A DNA stretch of 64,000 nt, taken from the NCBI GenBank assembly GCA_003513765.1, contig DONT01000001.1, positions 105,927-169,926 of the forward strand, written 5' to 3'. Position 1 is the first letter of the stretch, and every line of letters begins with the position of its first letter. Position numbers and translations under genes: made by a program. The notes under the pieces were generated by a model, which was given only the letters and a program-made list of their open reading frames with translations, had not been told where the DNA came from and made no database searches. The DNA is from Jeotgalicoccus sp. (GTDB lineage Bacteria; Bacillota; Bacilli; Staphylococcales; Salinicoccaceae). This document shows, one piece after another, positions 53,259-61,854 of the stretch.

Positions 53259-54332
53259 ATGAAAATATGTCATGTTACAACAGCACACTCTCCACATGAT
53301 ATTAGGATTTACAGGAAAGAAGCTACTTCAATTTCAAAATCTTATAAAACATTTATAGCGTTAAATACAAATGAAAATGTTAAGAACGGGGACATAGAAT
53401 TTTTAAAGTTGCCTAAGTCAAATAATAGATTTTTAAGGTTTTTAAAAGATGGCTATTTGCTATATAAAAAGGTATCAAAAGAAAACTTTGATCTTATTCA
53501 TTTTCATGATCCAGACTTTATTCTATATGCTTACCTACTTTCTAGACAAGGTACAAAAATTATATACGATGTGCATGAGGATGTTCCAAGAGCAATAATG
53601 TCTAAATATTGGATTCCTCGTAAGCTTCGTAAAGTTGTAAGTTATATTTTCGAAAAAACTGAAAACTTTTTTTCTAAGAAATTTGATTATATTGTCACAG
53701 CTACTCCATTTATTAAAGAAAGGTTTATTAGATTAAATTCTAATACAGAAGTAATAAATAATTATCCTTTATTAAATGAATTAAATACTGCCAATGTCGA
53801 CTGGTTAAACAAAAAAAAACAAGTAGCTTATGTAGGAGGGTTGAACAATATTAGAGGAGTAAAATATCTTGCTGAAACTTCTCTGAAAAATCCTTATGAT
53901 ATTAAAGTAGCAGGTAAAGTAAAAGATTTAACTTATGAAAATAATTTGAAACTAGTAGGCCAGCTAAATAGAGAAGAAGTAAAACAGTTACTTAACGAAT
54001 CTTATGCAGGTATAGTTACCTTTTTACCCGAACCAAATCACATTAATTCAAAACCTAATAAAATGTTTGAATATATGTCTGCCTCATTACCGTTGATATG
54101 TTCTAACTTCAATGAATGGAAGGACTTTGTTTCAGTAAATAAAAATGGTATTTCAGTAGATCCTATGAATGCTACAGAAATATCTAATGCTATAGCATAT
54201 TTAATTGAGAATCCTTTAGTAGCAGAGAATATGGGTAAAAATGGTAGGAGAGCAATTGAGGAAAAGTATAATTGGGAAGTGGAAAGTATTAAGCTAACTA
54301 AAATTTATAATCAACTATTAAAGGAGAATTAG
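53259..54332 (+). CDS. Glycosyltransferase family 4
   Basis: A 357-residue GT-B enzyme. The N-terminal domain begins KICHVTTAHSPHDIRIYRKE and has LIHFHDPDF and DVHEDVPR; the C-terminal domain has VAYVGGLNNIRGVK and the nucleotide-binding region NSKPNKMFEYMSASLPLICSN. It should add one sugar to the lipid-linked repeat unit on the cytoplasmic side. Donor and linkage are not predictable. AGGTG lies before the ATG. Confidence 0.88.
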   Translation: MKICHVTTAHSPHDIRIYRKEATSISKSYKTFIALNTNENVKNGDIEFLKLPKSNNRFLRFLKDGYLLYKKVSKENFDLIHFHDPDFILYAYLLSRQGTKIIYDVHEDVPRAIMSKYWIPRKLRKVVSYIFEKTENFFSKKFDYIVTATPFIKERFIRLNSNTEVINNYPLLNELNTANVDWLNKKKQVAYVGGLNNIRGVKYLAETSLKNPYDIKVAGKVKDLTYENNLKLVGQLNREEVKQLLNESYAGIVTFLPEPNHINSKPNKMFEYMSASLPLICSNFNEWKDFVSVNKNGISVDPMNATEISNAIAYLIENPLVAENMGKNGRRAIEEKYNWEVESIKLTKIYNQLLKEN

Positions 54333-54334
54333 GA

Positions 54335-55447
54335 ATGAAAGTACCTATGTTAGATTTATCAAGTCAATATAAAACAATAAAAGAAGATGTTCTTAGAATT
54401 TTAGATGAAGTTATGAGTTCTTCGAGTTTTATTTTAGGCAATAATGTAAAAAAATTAGAAGAAGATATTGCAGAGTACTCTAATTGCCAATTTGCTATAG
54501 GTGTGGGAAATGGTTCGGATGCAATTCATATTGCTCTTCAAGCGGCAGGAATTGAAGAGGGAGACGAGGTAATAACAACTCCATTTACATTCTTTGCTAC
54601 GGGTGGTGCGATTGCGCGGGCTAATGCAAAACCTGTCTTTGTGGATATTGACCCACTAACTTTCAATATAGATTCTATTAAAATTGAAGAAGCTATCACC
54701 GAAAAAACAAAAGCTATTATTCCAGTTCATTTGTACGGTCAAATGTCTAATATGGAAGATATTATGAAAATTGCTCATAAACATGATTTGGTAGTAGTAG
54801 AAGACGCTGCTCAAGCAATTGGTGCTTCAGCTAATGGGAAAAAAGTTGGTGAACTTGGAACAGCAGCAACTTATTCTTTCTTTCCTACTAAGAACTTAGG
54901 AGCATATGGTGATGGTGGTATGATTGTTACAAATAACAAAGAAATTGGTGAAGCAAGTAAAGTTATACGAGTTCATGGATCAAAACCGAAATATCACCAC
55001 CATGTTTTAGGGTATAACAGCAGATTAGATGAATTACAAGCGGCAGTATTAAATGTGAAATTTCCACATCTAGATGATTATAGTGATGCTAGAAGAGAAC
55101 GAGCACTCTACTACACAGATAAATTAATTAAAAATGTTTCAGAATTTGTACTAACTCCAATAGAAACAGAAGGTTATCATCATGTTTATCATCAGTATAC
55201 TTTACGAGTTGATAGAAGAGATGAATTGCAAGCTTATTTAAAAGAGAATGGAATAGCTTCAATGATTTATTATCCAGTACCATTACATTTACAACCTGTT
55301 TTTGAATATTTAGGATATAAAGAAGGAGATTTTCCAGAAACAGAGAAAGCTACTAAAGAGGTAATATCTTTGCCAATGTGGCCAGAATTAGAAATAGAAC
55401 AACAGGATTATATTATCGACAAAATTACCGATTTTTATAAAAAGTAA
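54335..55447 (+). CDS. DegT/DnrJ/EryC1/StrS sugar aminotransferase (WbpE-like)
   Basis: A 370-residue PLP enzyme. GNGSDAIHIALQAAGI binds the cofactor phosphate, VVEDAAQAIGAS holds the Asp under the PLP ring, and the Schiff-base Lys is in FFPTKNLGAYGDGG near 189. In the Wbp pathway this step aminates C3 of the 3-keto uronic acid. With the adjacent 2-epimerase and acetyltransferase it fits WbpE/WlbC; a PglE-like role on the CapD product is the alternative. Confidence 0.87.
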   Translation: MKVPMLDLSSQYKTIKEDVLRILDEVMSSSSFILGNNVKKLEEDIAEYSNCQFAIGVGNGSDAIHIALQAAGIEEGDEVITTPFTFFATGGAIARANAKPVFVDIDPLTFNIDSIKIEEAITEKTKAIIPVHLYGQMSNMEDIMKIAHKHDLVVVEDAAQAIGASANGKKVGELGTAATYSFFPTKNLGAYGDGGMIVTNNKEIGEASKVIRVHGSKPKYHHHVLGYNSRLDELQAAVLNVKFPHLDDYSDARRERALYYTDKLIKNVSEFVLTPIETEGYHHVYHQYTLRVDRRDELQAYLKENGIASMIYYPVPLHLQPVFEYLGYKEGDFPETEKATKEVISLPMWPELEIEQQDYIIDKITDFYKK

Positions 55448-55465
55448 AGACCAAGGAGAATTCAA

Positions 55466-56536
55466 ATGAAGATATTGACTGTTGCTGGAACTAGACCTCA
55501 ATTAGTTAAAATAGCTGCTGTTTCCCGAAAACTTAGGGAAAGTTTCGATGAAGTTCTCATAAATACTGGACAACATTATGATTATAACTTGGCAGGTATA
55601 TTTTTTGAGGAGCTTAACATACCTAAACCAGATTATAATCTGGAAGTTGGGTCAGACAAACATGGTATTCAAACTGGAAAAATGATGATTAAGCTTGAAG
55701 AAATTTTCGAAAAAGAAAAACCAGATATGGTTTTAGTATACGGAGATACTAATTCTACATTGGCAGGAGCGCTAGTAGCAGCTAAAAACTTGGTACCACT
55801 GGTTCATATCGAAGCAGGTTTAAGAAGTTATAATAAATCAATGCCAGAAGAGCAAAATAGAATTTTGACAGATCATTTATCAGATTTACTTTTCATACCT
55901 TCAAAAAATGCACAAGATAATTTGGATGAGGAAGGCTTAACAAATGGAGTTCATCTAGTTGGAGATGTCATGATGGACGCAGTTTTATATAACATGAAAT
56001 TAGCTGAAAAAAAACATTCTCTAGCTGATTATGAACTGCAACAGAATGAGTATATACTTGGTACTATCCACAGAGCCGAGAATACAAATAATAAAGAAAA
56101 ACTAAAAGCTATTTTGGACTCTTTTGGTAAAATTGAGAAAGACGTATATTTACCTTTGCATCCAAGAACCAAAAAATTAATTGATGATTATAATCTTGCA
56201 CATTATATTTATGAGTATAAAAATATTAAGATTGTAAAGCCTGTGTCTTACTTAGAGATGTTGTTTCTTGTTAAAAATGCTTATGCAGTGGTTACTGACT
56301 CCGGCGGTCTACAAAAAGAAGCATACTTTTGCAAAGTACCCTGTTTAACAATTCGAGACCAAACAGAATGGACAGAAACAATTGACGAAGGATGGAATAA
56401 ATTGATTAATCCTTTAGTTGATAAACTTGAACATGAATTAAAGAATATATCTTATGGATCGAATAAAACAGATTTATATGGTGACGGTCAAGCAGCTGAA
56501 AAGATAGTATCTATTTTAAAAAATCATAATGTTTAG
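55466..56536 (+). CDS. UDP-N-acetylglucosamine 2-epimerase family (WbpI-like)
   Basis: A 356-residue GT-B-fold non-hydrolysing epimerase: AGTRPQLVKIAAVSRKL at the start, VYGDTNSTLAGALVA, HIEAGLRSYNKSMPEEQNR with catalytic acidic residues, and TDSGGLQKEA near 279. It inverts C2 from gluco to manno. In the Wbp route WbpI converts UDP-GlcNAc3NAcA to UDP-ManNAc3NAcA; a plain UDP-GlcNAc epimerase (MnaA/CapP) is possible. AAGGAGAA precedes the ATG. Confidence 0.88.
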   Translation: MKILTVAGTRPQLVKIAAVSRKLRESFDEVLINTGQHYDYNLAGIFFEELNIPKPDYNLEVGSDKHGIQTGKMMIKLEEIFEKEKPDMVLVYGDTNSTLAGALVAAKNLVPLVHIEAGLRSYNKSMPEEQNRILTDHLSDLLFIPSKNAQDNLDEEGLTNGVHLVGDVMMDAVLYNMKLAEKKHSLADYELQQNEYILGTIHRAENTNNKEKLKAILDSFGKIEKDVYLPLHPRTKKLIDDYNLAHYIYEYKNIKIVKPVSYLEMLFLVKNAYAVVTDSGGLQKEAYFCKVPCLTIRDQTEWTETIDEGWNKLINPLVDKLEHELKNISYGSNKTDLYGDGQAAEKIVSILKNHNV

Positions 56537-56554
56537 TTATGTAGGGGGATACAG

Positions 56555-57262
56555 ATGACTATAACCAAGGGCAATAATGTCGTTATAGGAAGTAATGTTG
56601 AATTTGGAAGTAATATTAGTATTGGAAATAACGTAGTTATACATTCAAACACAATTATAAGTGATAACGTAATAATTATGGACAATGCTGTAATTGGTAA
56701 GATACCTACTAGAGCAAAATCATCTATATTACCAAAAGTTAAAGAATTACCAGGGTGCATTATTGGATCAGGTGTTACAGTAGGGACTTCTTCTATTATA
56801 TATGTGAATGCAATAATCAATAAGAATGTATTTGTGGCGGACTTAGCTACTATTAGGGAACGAGTATTGATAGGTGAAAATACTATCGTTGGTCGCGGAG
56901 TAGCAGTCGAAAATGACTGTGAAATTGGTGATTATTGCAAATTAGAAACTAATAGTTATATCACGGCCTATTCTAAATTAGAAAATCATGTCTTTATAGC
57001 CCCTGGTGTTATCACTTCAAATGATAATTATATGGGAAGAGATAAAAAAAGATATAATCATTTTAAAGGAATAACTGTAAAATCAGGAGGTCGAATTGGC
57101 GCAAATGCAACTATTCTACCAGGAATTACAGTATTCGAGGATGGAGCAGTGGCTGCAGGTAGTGTTGTAACAAAAGATGTAGAGAAAGAAACAATAGTTC
57201 TTGGCTCGCCTGCAAGGGTGATAAGAAGAGTACCAGACTCTCAACTTTTAAAAAATCAATAG
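56555..57262 (+). CDS. Left-handed beta-helix acetyltransferase (WbpD/WlbB-like)
   Basis: A 235-residue protein made of hexapeptide repeats (VVIGSNVEFGSNISIGNNVV and later turns), a central ENHVFIAPGVITSND segment and the closing GGRIGANATILPGI...VAAGSVVTKDV pattern of acetyl-CoA dependent sugar N-acetyltransferases. It should acetylate the amino group placed by the aminotransferase. It is longer than typical WbpD, with an N-terminal extension of extra coils. Confidence 0.8.
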   Translation: MTITKGNNVVIGSNVEFGSNISIGNNVVIHSNTIISDNVIIMDNAVIGKIPTRAKSSILPKVKELPGCIIGSGVTVGTSSIIYVNAIINKNVFVADLATIRERVLIGENTIVGRGVAVENDCEIGDYCKLETNSYITAYSKLENHVFIAPGVITSNDNYMGRDKKRYNHFKGITVKSGGRIGANATILPGITVFEDGAVAAGSVVTKDVEKETIVLGSPARVIRRVPDSQLLKNQ

Positions 57263-57297
57263 TATGATTACGTTTTAATTAAGGAAGGATTAATTTT

Positions 57298-57933
57298 ATG
57301 AAATATAAGACGATAGTTATTTTAGCACCTCATACTGATGATGCAGAATTGGGTTGTGGCGGTTCTATGGCAAGAATGATTGAAGAAGGTGCTGACATTC
57401 ATGTAATCGTATTTTCCATTGCAAAAGAATCAGTTCCAAATGGCTATAAAAAGGATCAGCTGAAAACAGAATTTTTAAATTCCATGGAAGTAATGGGTAT
57501 ACCAGAAGAAAATATTACTATTTTTGATTACCCTGTTAGAATGCTCAATTATAAGAGGCAGGATATCCTACAAGAACTAGTAAACTTGAAAGATCAAATT
57601 AATCCTGATTTAGTTTTAATACCTTCGTCTCAAGATGTTCACCAAGACCATCAAGTAGTTCAGATGGAAGGGTTAAGAGCATTCAAGAATTTTACTGTTT
57701 TAGGGTATGAATTGCCTTGGAATCACATAACATTTTCAGCACAACATTTTATCAAGCTTGAAAGAAAGCATCTTGATTTAAAATGGAAATGTTTACAAGA
57801 ATATACTACACAGCTTAATTTAAAACGAAGTTACTTCACTGAAGAATTTATATTTGGTCTATCGAAAGTTCGTGGCACTCAAATTGGTTATGACTATGCT
57901 GAAGCATACGAGGTTTTTAGAATAATTGATTAA
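57298..57933 (+). CDS. PIG-L / LmbE-family N-deacetylase
   Basis: A 211-residue zinc hydrolase with the AHTDDAEL-type motif (APHTDDAELGCGG near 11-23) supplying His and Asp metal ligands plus the catalytic Asp, and the second motif HQDHQVV near 117. PIG-L enzymes remove N-acetyl groups from GlcNAc-type sugars. It is followed at 11 nt by an LpxD-like N-acyltransferase gene, which suggests removal and replacement of an acyl group on one sugar. AAGGAAGG lies upstream. Confidence 0.88.
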   Translation: MKYKTIVILAPHTDDAELGCGGSMARMIEEGADIHVIVFSIAKESVPNGYKKDQLKTEFLNSMEVMGIPEENITIFDYPVRMLNYKRQDILQELVNLKDQINPDLVLIPSSQDVHQDHQVVQMEGLRAFKNFTVLGYELPWNHITFSAQHFIKLERKHLDLKWKCLQEYTTQLNLKRSYFTEEFIFGLSKVRGTQIGYDYAEAYEVFRIID

Positions 57934-57944
57934 GGAGAGAATAA

Positions 57945-58808
57945 ATGGACGCTCAAGATATTTCTTTATTTCTACAATCTGATTTAAAAGGTAGTAATTT
58001 AAAAATTAAAAATGTTTCTTCCATTAATCATTTAAGAGATAACTCAATGATATTTATTAATACTACCAAACATACCTTTATTAATGATATTAATAATTCA
58101 GAATTTGAATTTTTAGTTTTATGTCATAAAGATTCAGAAGTTAAGTTAAAGAAACCTCATATTTTTGTTGATAATCCCAAATACTCTTTTGCAAAAGTAT
58201 TAAATGAATTCTTTGTAGATGCACCTAGTTCATATATAGATGAAAAAAATCATATTCACCCGGATGCTAAAATAGGTGTTAATCCTGTTATAAAAAGCAA
58301 TGTAACAATAGAGAAAAATGTAACAATAGGGAATAATTGTATAATTGAAGAAAATGTAATAATTAGAAAGAATACATATATAGGAGACAATTGTATAATT
58401 AGAGCGAATGCCGTGATAGGTGGAGAAGGTTTTGGTTTCGTAAGGAATGAAAGCATTCCCTATAGATTGCCGCATGTTGGTGGCGTAATTATAAAAACTA
58501 ATTGTGAAATAGGCGAAAATAGTATTATTAATAAAGGAACTATTGATGATACAATTATTAGTGATAATGTTAAAATTAGCTCATTAGTAAAAATAGCACA
58601 TAACGTTCTTATTTGCGAAAATACTATGATTGCTACAGGTGTACAAATTAGCGGGAGCTGTATAATCTCTAAAGACGTTTGGATAGGTACAAATAGTACG
58701 TTGACTAATAAGGTTAAAATAGGCGAGAAAGTAACGATTGGCGTGGGTTCTGTAGTAGTAAACGATGTTCTTTCAAAAAAGATCATTAAAGGGAATCCCG
58801 CAAAATGA
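57945..58808 (+). CDS. LpxD-like N-acyltransferase
   Basis: A 287-residue protein with an N-terminal LpxD-type domain (about 1-95, with SSINHLRDNSMIFIN and a VDNPKYSFAKVL segment) and a left-handed beta-helix. LpxD marks are GGEGFGFVRNES, RLPHVGGVIIKTNCEIGENS, KGTIDDTIISDNVKI and VKIAHNV, whose His is the catalytic base in LpxD. In Gram-negatives LpxD N-acylates deacetylated UDP-sugar in lipid A synthesis; here it must act on a capsule sugar. The usual C-terminal helical tail is missing. Confidence 0.85.
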   Translation: MDAQDISLFLQSDLKGSNLKIKNVSSINHLRDNSMIFINTTKHTFINDINNSEFEFLVLCHKDSEVKLKKPHIFVDNPKYSFAKVLNEFFVDAPSSYIDEKNHIHPDAKIGVNPVIKSNVTIEKNVTIGNNCIIEENVIIRKNTYIGDNCIIRANAVIGGEGFGFVRNESIPYRLPHVGGVIIKTNCEIGENSIINKGTIDDTIISDNVKISSLVKIAHNVLICENTMIATGVQISGSCIISKDVWIGTNSTLTNKVKIGEKVTIGVGSVVVNDVLSKKIIKGNPAK

Positions 58809-58818
58809 GGTAGATTAT

Positions 58819-60078
58819 GTGAAAAATATTTGGATAATTAATCATTATGCAACTAAATTAATTTTAAATAAAGAAGGTAGACATTATTGGTTTAGTAAAC
58901 ATTTGAATGAAAAAGGTTTTAGAAATACAATATTTTGTGCTTCTACATTACATCATAGAAATGAAAACTTAATTTCTACAAAAGAATTATATCAATTAGT
59001 AGATAACCCAGTTCAACAAGTGTTAATTAATACTAATAATTATAAAAAGAATGACATTCATAGAATTTTAAATATCATTAATTTTTATAGAAATATACTG
59101 AAATCATATAAGAAAGTGTCTCAAGATATTGGCCCACCAGATATTGTCTATGGTTCAAGTGCTCATCCTCTAACTTTACTTGCAGGATTAAAGATAGCTA
59201 AATATTTTAATGTCCCATTTATATCTGAAGTGAGAGATTTATGGCCAGAAAGTATTGTTGCATATGGAATTCTTTCAAAACGTAACCCAATTATTAAATT
59301 ATTATATAAATTAGAAAAATATATATATTATAAGTCAGATCAGCTTATATTTACTATGCCAGGAGCTCTGAAATACTTAGAAGAACAAAAGCTAATGAAA
59401 GATCATGGTGGAGAAATTGAACAAACTAAAGTCAATTTTGTAAATAACGGTGTAGACTTAGAATCATTTAATGAGCTCTTGAGAAAATATAATTATGAAG
59501 ACACCAATTTAGACAATAATAAAAAATTTAATATAGTGTACACTGGATCTATTAAGGCTGCTAATAAACATTTATGGGAATTGATTGCTGCTGCTAAGCT
59601 CCTTAGTAAACAGAACCATAATGATATTGAGTTTTTAATATTTGGAGAAGGATCAGAAAAAGAGAAACTGGAAACTTATTGTTTAGAAAATAATATAGGT
59701 AATATTTTCTTTAAGGGAAATGTAGATTATGAGTATATCCCATCCATATTATCAAAATCTAACGTAAATGTTTTAAACTGTAAACCTAAAGATATACTAC
59801 GGTATGGTGGCAGTCAAAATAAACTTTTTCAATACTTAGCAAGTGGTAAACCGATTATTACTGCGGAAGATAATGAATATAGTTTGGTGAAAAAAATTAA
59901 TGGTGGAATTGCAAAAGCGTTTAAAGATGAAGAAGAACTAAGTGAAGCAATCTTGGCATTAAAGAATTATACACCTGAGGTAAATAAAGAGATTAAAGAG
60001 AACTTGTTAAATGCTTCAAAGGAATATGATTATGAAATTTTAACTGATAAGTTAATTAATATTTTTGAGAAAGCTTAA
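58819..60078 (+). CDS. Glycosyltransferase family 4 (WbuB-like)
   Basis: The start is GTG 58819 (TGAGGTAG upstream); an in-frame ATG at 58765 lies inside the acyltransferase gene. The 419-residue GT-B enzyme begins KNIWIINHYAT, has SEVRDLWPESIVAYGIL typical of WbuB-like enzymes (many transfer FucNAc-type sugars), and the donor site VNVLNCKPKDILRYGGSQNKL-like region followed by FQYLASGKPII. It should add one sugar of the repeat unit. Confidence 0.87.
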   Translation: MKNIWIINHYATKLILNKEGRHYWFSKHLNEKGFRNTIFCASTLHHRNENLISTKELYQLVDNPVQQVLINTNNYKKNDIHRILNIINFYRNILKSYKKVSQDIGPPDIVYGSSAHPLTLLAGLKIAKYFNVPFISEVRDLWPESIVAYGILSKRNPIIKLLYKLEKYIYYKSDQLIFTMPGALKYLEEQKLMKDHGGEIEQTKVNFVNNGVDLESFNELLRKYNYEDTNLDNNKKFNIVYTGSIKAANKHLWELIAAAKLLSKQNHNDIEFLIFGEGSEKEKLETYCLENNIGNIFFKGNVDYEYIPSILSKSNVNVLNCKPKDILRYGGSQNKLFQYLASGKPIITAEDNEYSLVKKINGGIAKAFKDEEELSEAILALKNYTPEVNKEIKENLLNASKEYDYEILTDKLINIFEKA

Positions 60079-60100
60079 TTTTATAAAGGTTTGATAAAAA

Positions 60101-61033
60101 ATGAATTATATAACAGTTAGCACAACATCGAAACATAAAAAAAATTTTTTAAAACTTCCTGATAAACTAATTTTAGGAAGGATTAGTCCAAACTATCTGA
60201 TAAATGATCTTAATTCCCTTAGAAAACTGATAAATGATAACAATAGCTTTAATAATATATTTATTTTAGATGTAGAGAAAAAACAAAATATATCTTTATA
60301 CGATGTTGTAGATTTAAAAAATAAGATTGACTATAAACCCAATGATTTGACTATGGAAGCAGCAGATTTATCTATACTTAACTATTTTGAAAATAATATA
60401 AGTGGTAAAAATGTTGGTATTTATGGTACAGGTAATATTGCTTTTAAAATAGCACTAAGATTATCAGAAAGAAATGCTCGAGTACATATCTTTGGACGAA
60501 AACAGAGAAAAATAAAAGTTTGTATAGATGCTTTGGAGCAAGTTACTTTTGATAAAGAGCTAATTCACCATGGAGACAAAGACTCTAGATTAGACAGTTT
60601 CGTATCGTTTGTGAGTGCAGATGAAGTAATATCTTCTGACTATAATAATTTACTTAAAGATAATGCATTATGCTTAGATGGTGGAATAGGGAATTTCTCT
60701 AAAGAGTTCATCAGCACAGCATTAGAAAATGGTCATGACGTTAGAAGATTAGACGTTAGACAATCTCAAGAAATTATGGATGGTTATATCAACTCACGCC
60801 TAAATTCTCAGTTCAGCCAAATTATTGGCAGAGATATTATAAATAACCATCCAGTAGTAGCTGGCGGAATAATGGGACAGGACGGTCAAGTTATTATAGA
60901 TAGAATCGTTAAACCAACTAGAGTAATAGGTATTGCCAATGGAATTGGAGGAGTAAAAAATGAGTCTGATCTCAGCGCCGAAGAGCATATTAAAGTCCGT
61001 GAAGTTCAGTCATTTATTGAACAAAACAGCTAA
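60101..61033 (+). CDS. Rossmann-fold NAD(P)-binding protein (unplaced capsule enzyme)
   Basis: A 310-residue protein. Residues about 95-150 form a clear dinucleotide site, KNVGIYGTGNIAFKIALRLS then RVHIFGR, where Arg after the second strand suggests NADP. The flanking parts match nothing I know; overall it recalls shikimate- or ornithine-cyclodeaminase-like dehydrogenases with a late Rossmann domain. CLDGGIGNFSKEF and VAGGIMGQDGQ are notable Gly-rich loops. It overlaps the next gene by 74 bases. It may make or load an unusual substituent of the capsule. Confidence 0.6.
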   Translation: MNYITVSTTSKHKKNFLKLPDKLILGRISPNYLINDLNSLRKLINDNNSFNNIFILDVEKKQNISLYDVVDLKNKIDYKPNDLTMEAADLSILNYFENNISGKNVGIYGTGNIAFKIALRLSERNARVHIFGRKQRKIKVCIDALEQVTFDKELIHHGDKDSRLDSFVSFVSADEVISSDYNNLLKDNALCLDGGIGNFSKEFISTALENGHDVRRLDVRQSQEIMDGYINSRLNSQFSQIIGRDIINNHPVVAGGIMGQDGQVIIDRIVKPTRVIGIANGIGGVKNESDLSAEEHIKVREVQSFIEQNS

Positions 61034-61649
61034 AAGAGTATTAGATATTAGTGTGAGTTCAGTTGCACTTGTTGCAGTTAGTCCTATTTTAATTTATGCT
61101 TCCTATAAAATTAAAAAAGAAGATAATGGTCCTATCCTATTTAAGCAAAAGAGAAGTGGTTTAAATAATGAACCATTTGAAATGTATAAGTTTCGATCTA
61201 TGAAAACTGATAACAATATTATAGGCACGCATTCAGATAAGAAAGAAAATCCTTTTGAGCTATGGGAAGGTAAAGTGCCGGATGATTTCGTATTTAAAAC
61301 TGCTTCCGGACATAACCCTAATGTAACTGATATAGGTGCCTTCATAAGAAAGTATTCTATAGACGAGCTGCCTCAATTAATCAATGTTCTAAAAGGCGAA
61401 ATGAGTGTAGTGGGACCAAGACCTGAAATTGTTGAAATCTCTAAATACTATGATTCACACCAATTGCGCAGGCTTGAAGTTAAGCCAGGAATCACAGGAT
61501 GGGCTCAAGTGAATGGCAGAAGTGATATGAATCATGGAAAGAAAATAGAGTATGATATATTCTATGTAGAAAACCAAAGTTTTATGTTGGATATTAAGAT
61601 ACTTTGGATGACCTTTTTACAAGTGATAAAAGGGTCGGGATCAGTTTAA
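60960..61649 (+). CDS. Initiating sugar transferase (polyprenyl-phosphate phosphoglycosyl transferase)
   Basis: A 229-residue monotopic phosphoglycosyl transferase. There is one re-entrant helix (about 27-50), FKQKRSGLNNEPFEMYKFRSM, then the catalytic Asp-Glu in SIDELPQLINVLKGEMS and the end motif VGPRPE...KPGITGWAQVNGR. It moves a phospho-sugar, probably the CapD-derived or related N-acetyl sugar, to undecaprenyl phosphate and so starts the repeat unit. GGAGGAG lies upstream, inside the preceding gene. It is the last gene of the capsule operon. Confidence 0.92.
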   Translation: MSLISAPKSILKSVKFSHLLNKTAKRVLDISVSSVALVAVSPILIYASYKIKKEDNGPILFKQKRSGLNNEPFEMYKFRSMKTDNNIIGTHSDKKENPFELWEGKVPDDFVFKTASGHNPNVTDIGAFIRKYSIDELPQLINVLKGEMSVVGPRPEIVEISKYYDSHQLRRLEVKPGITGWAQVNGRSDMNHGKKIEYDIFYVENQSFMLDIKILWMTFLQVIKGSGSV

Positions 61650-61693
61650 TTATCAAAAACTCATAGATATTTCTGTATAAGAATGAATCCCTT

Positions 61694-61724
61694 ACACGCA
61701 TGGTAGTCCATGCGTGTATTTTTG
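61694..61724 (+). terminator. Terminator of the capsule operon
   Basis: A perfect 10-bp stem ACACGCATGG (61694-61703) with CCATGCGTGT (61708-61717), 4-nt loop, then ATTTTT. No gene lies between it and 61855. Confidence 0.9.
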
Positions 61725-61854
61725 TCTTTCTCCGGCGAATGTTTTTTTATCTTTTAATTATTACATATTTAACTTCAACCACTCCTTACCTGATAAGTGT
61801 ATTAAATCCCCATACAGGGTAAAACTAACCAACATAGATTTTAGGAGTATTTAA

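Noticed and set aside
54335..57262. PglE-PglD pathway to UDP-diNAc-bacillosamine
   Set aside because: CapD could supply the precursor, but there is only one aminotransferase and the WbpB-type dehydrogenase beside the WbpA-type one argues for the uronic acid route. It is kept as the alternative in the entries.
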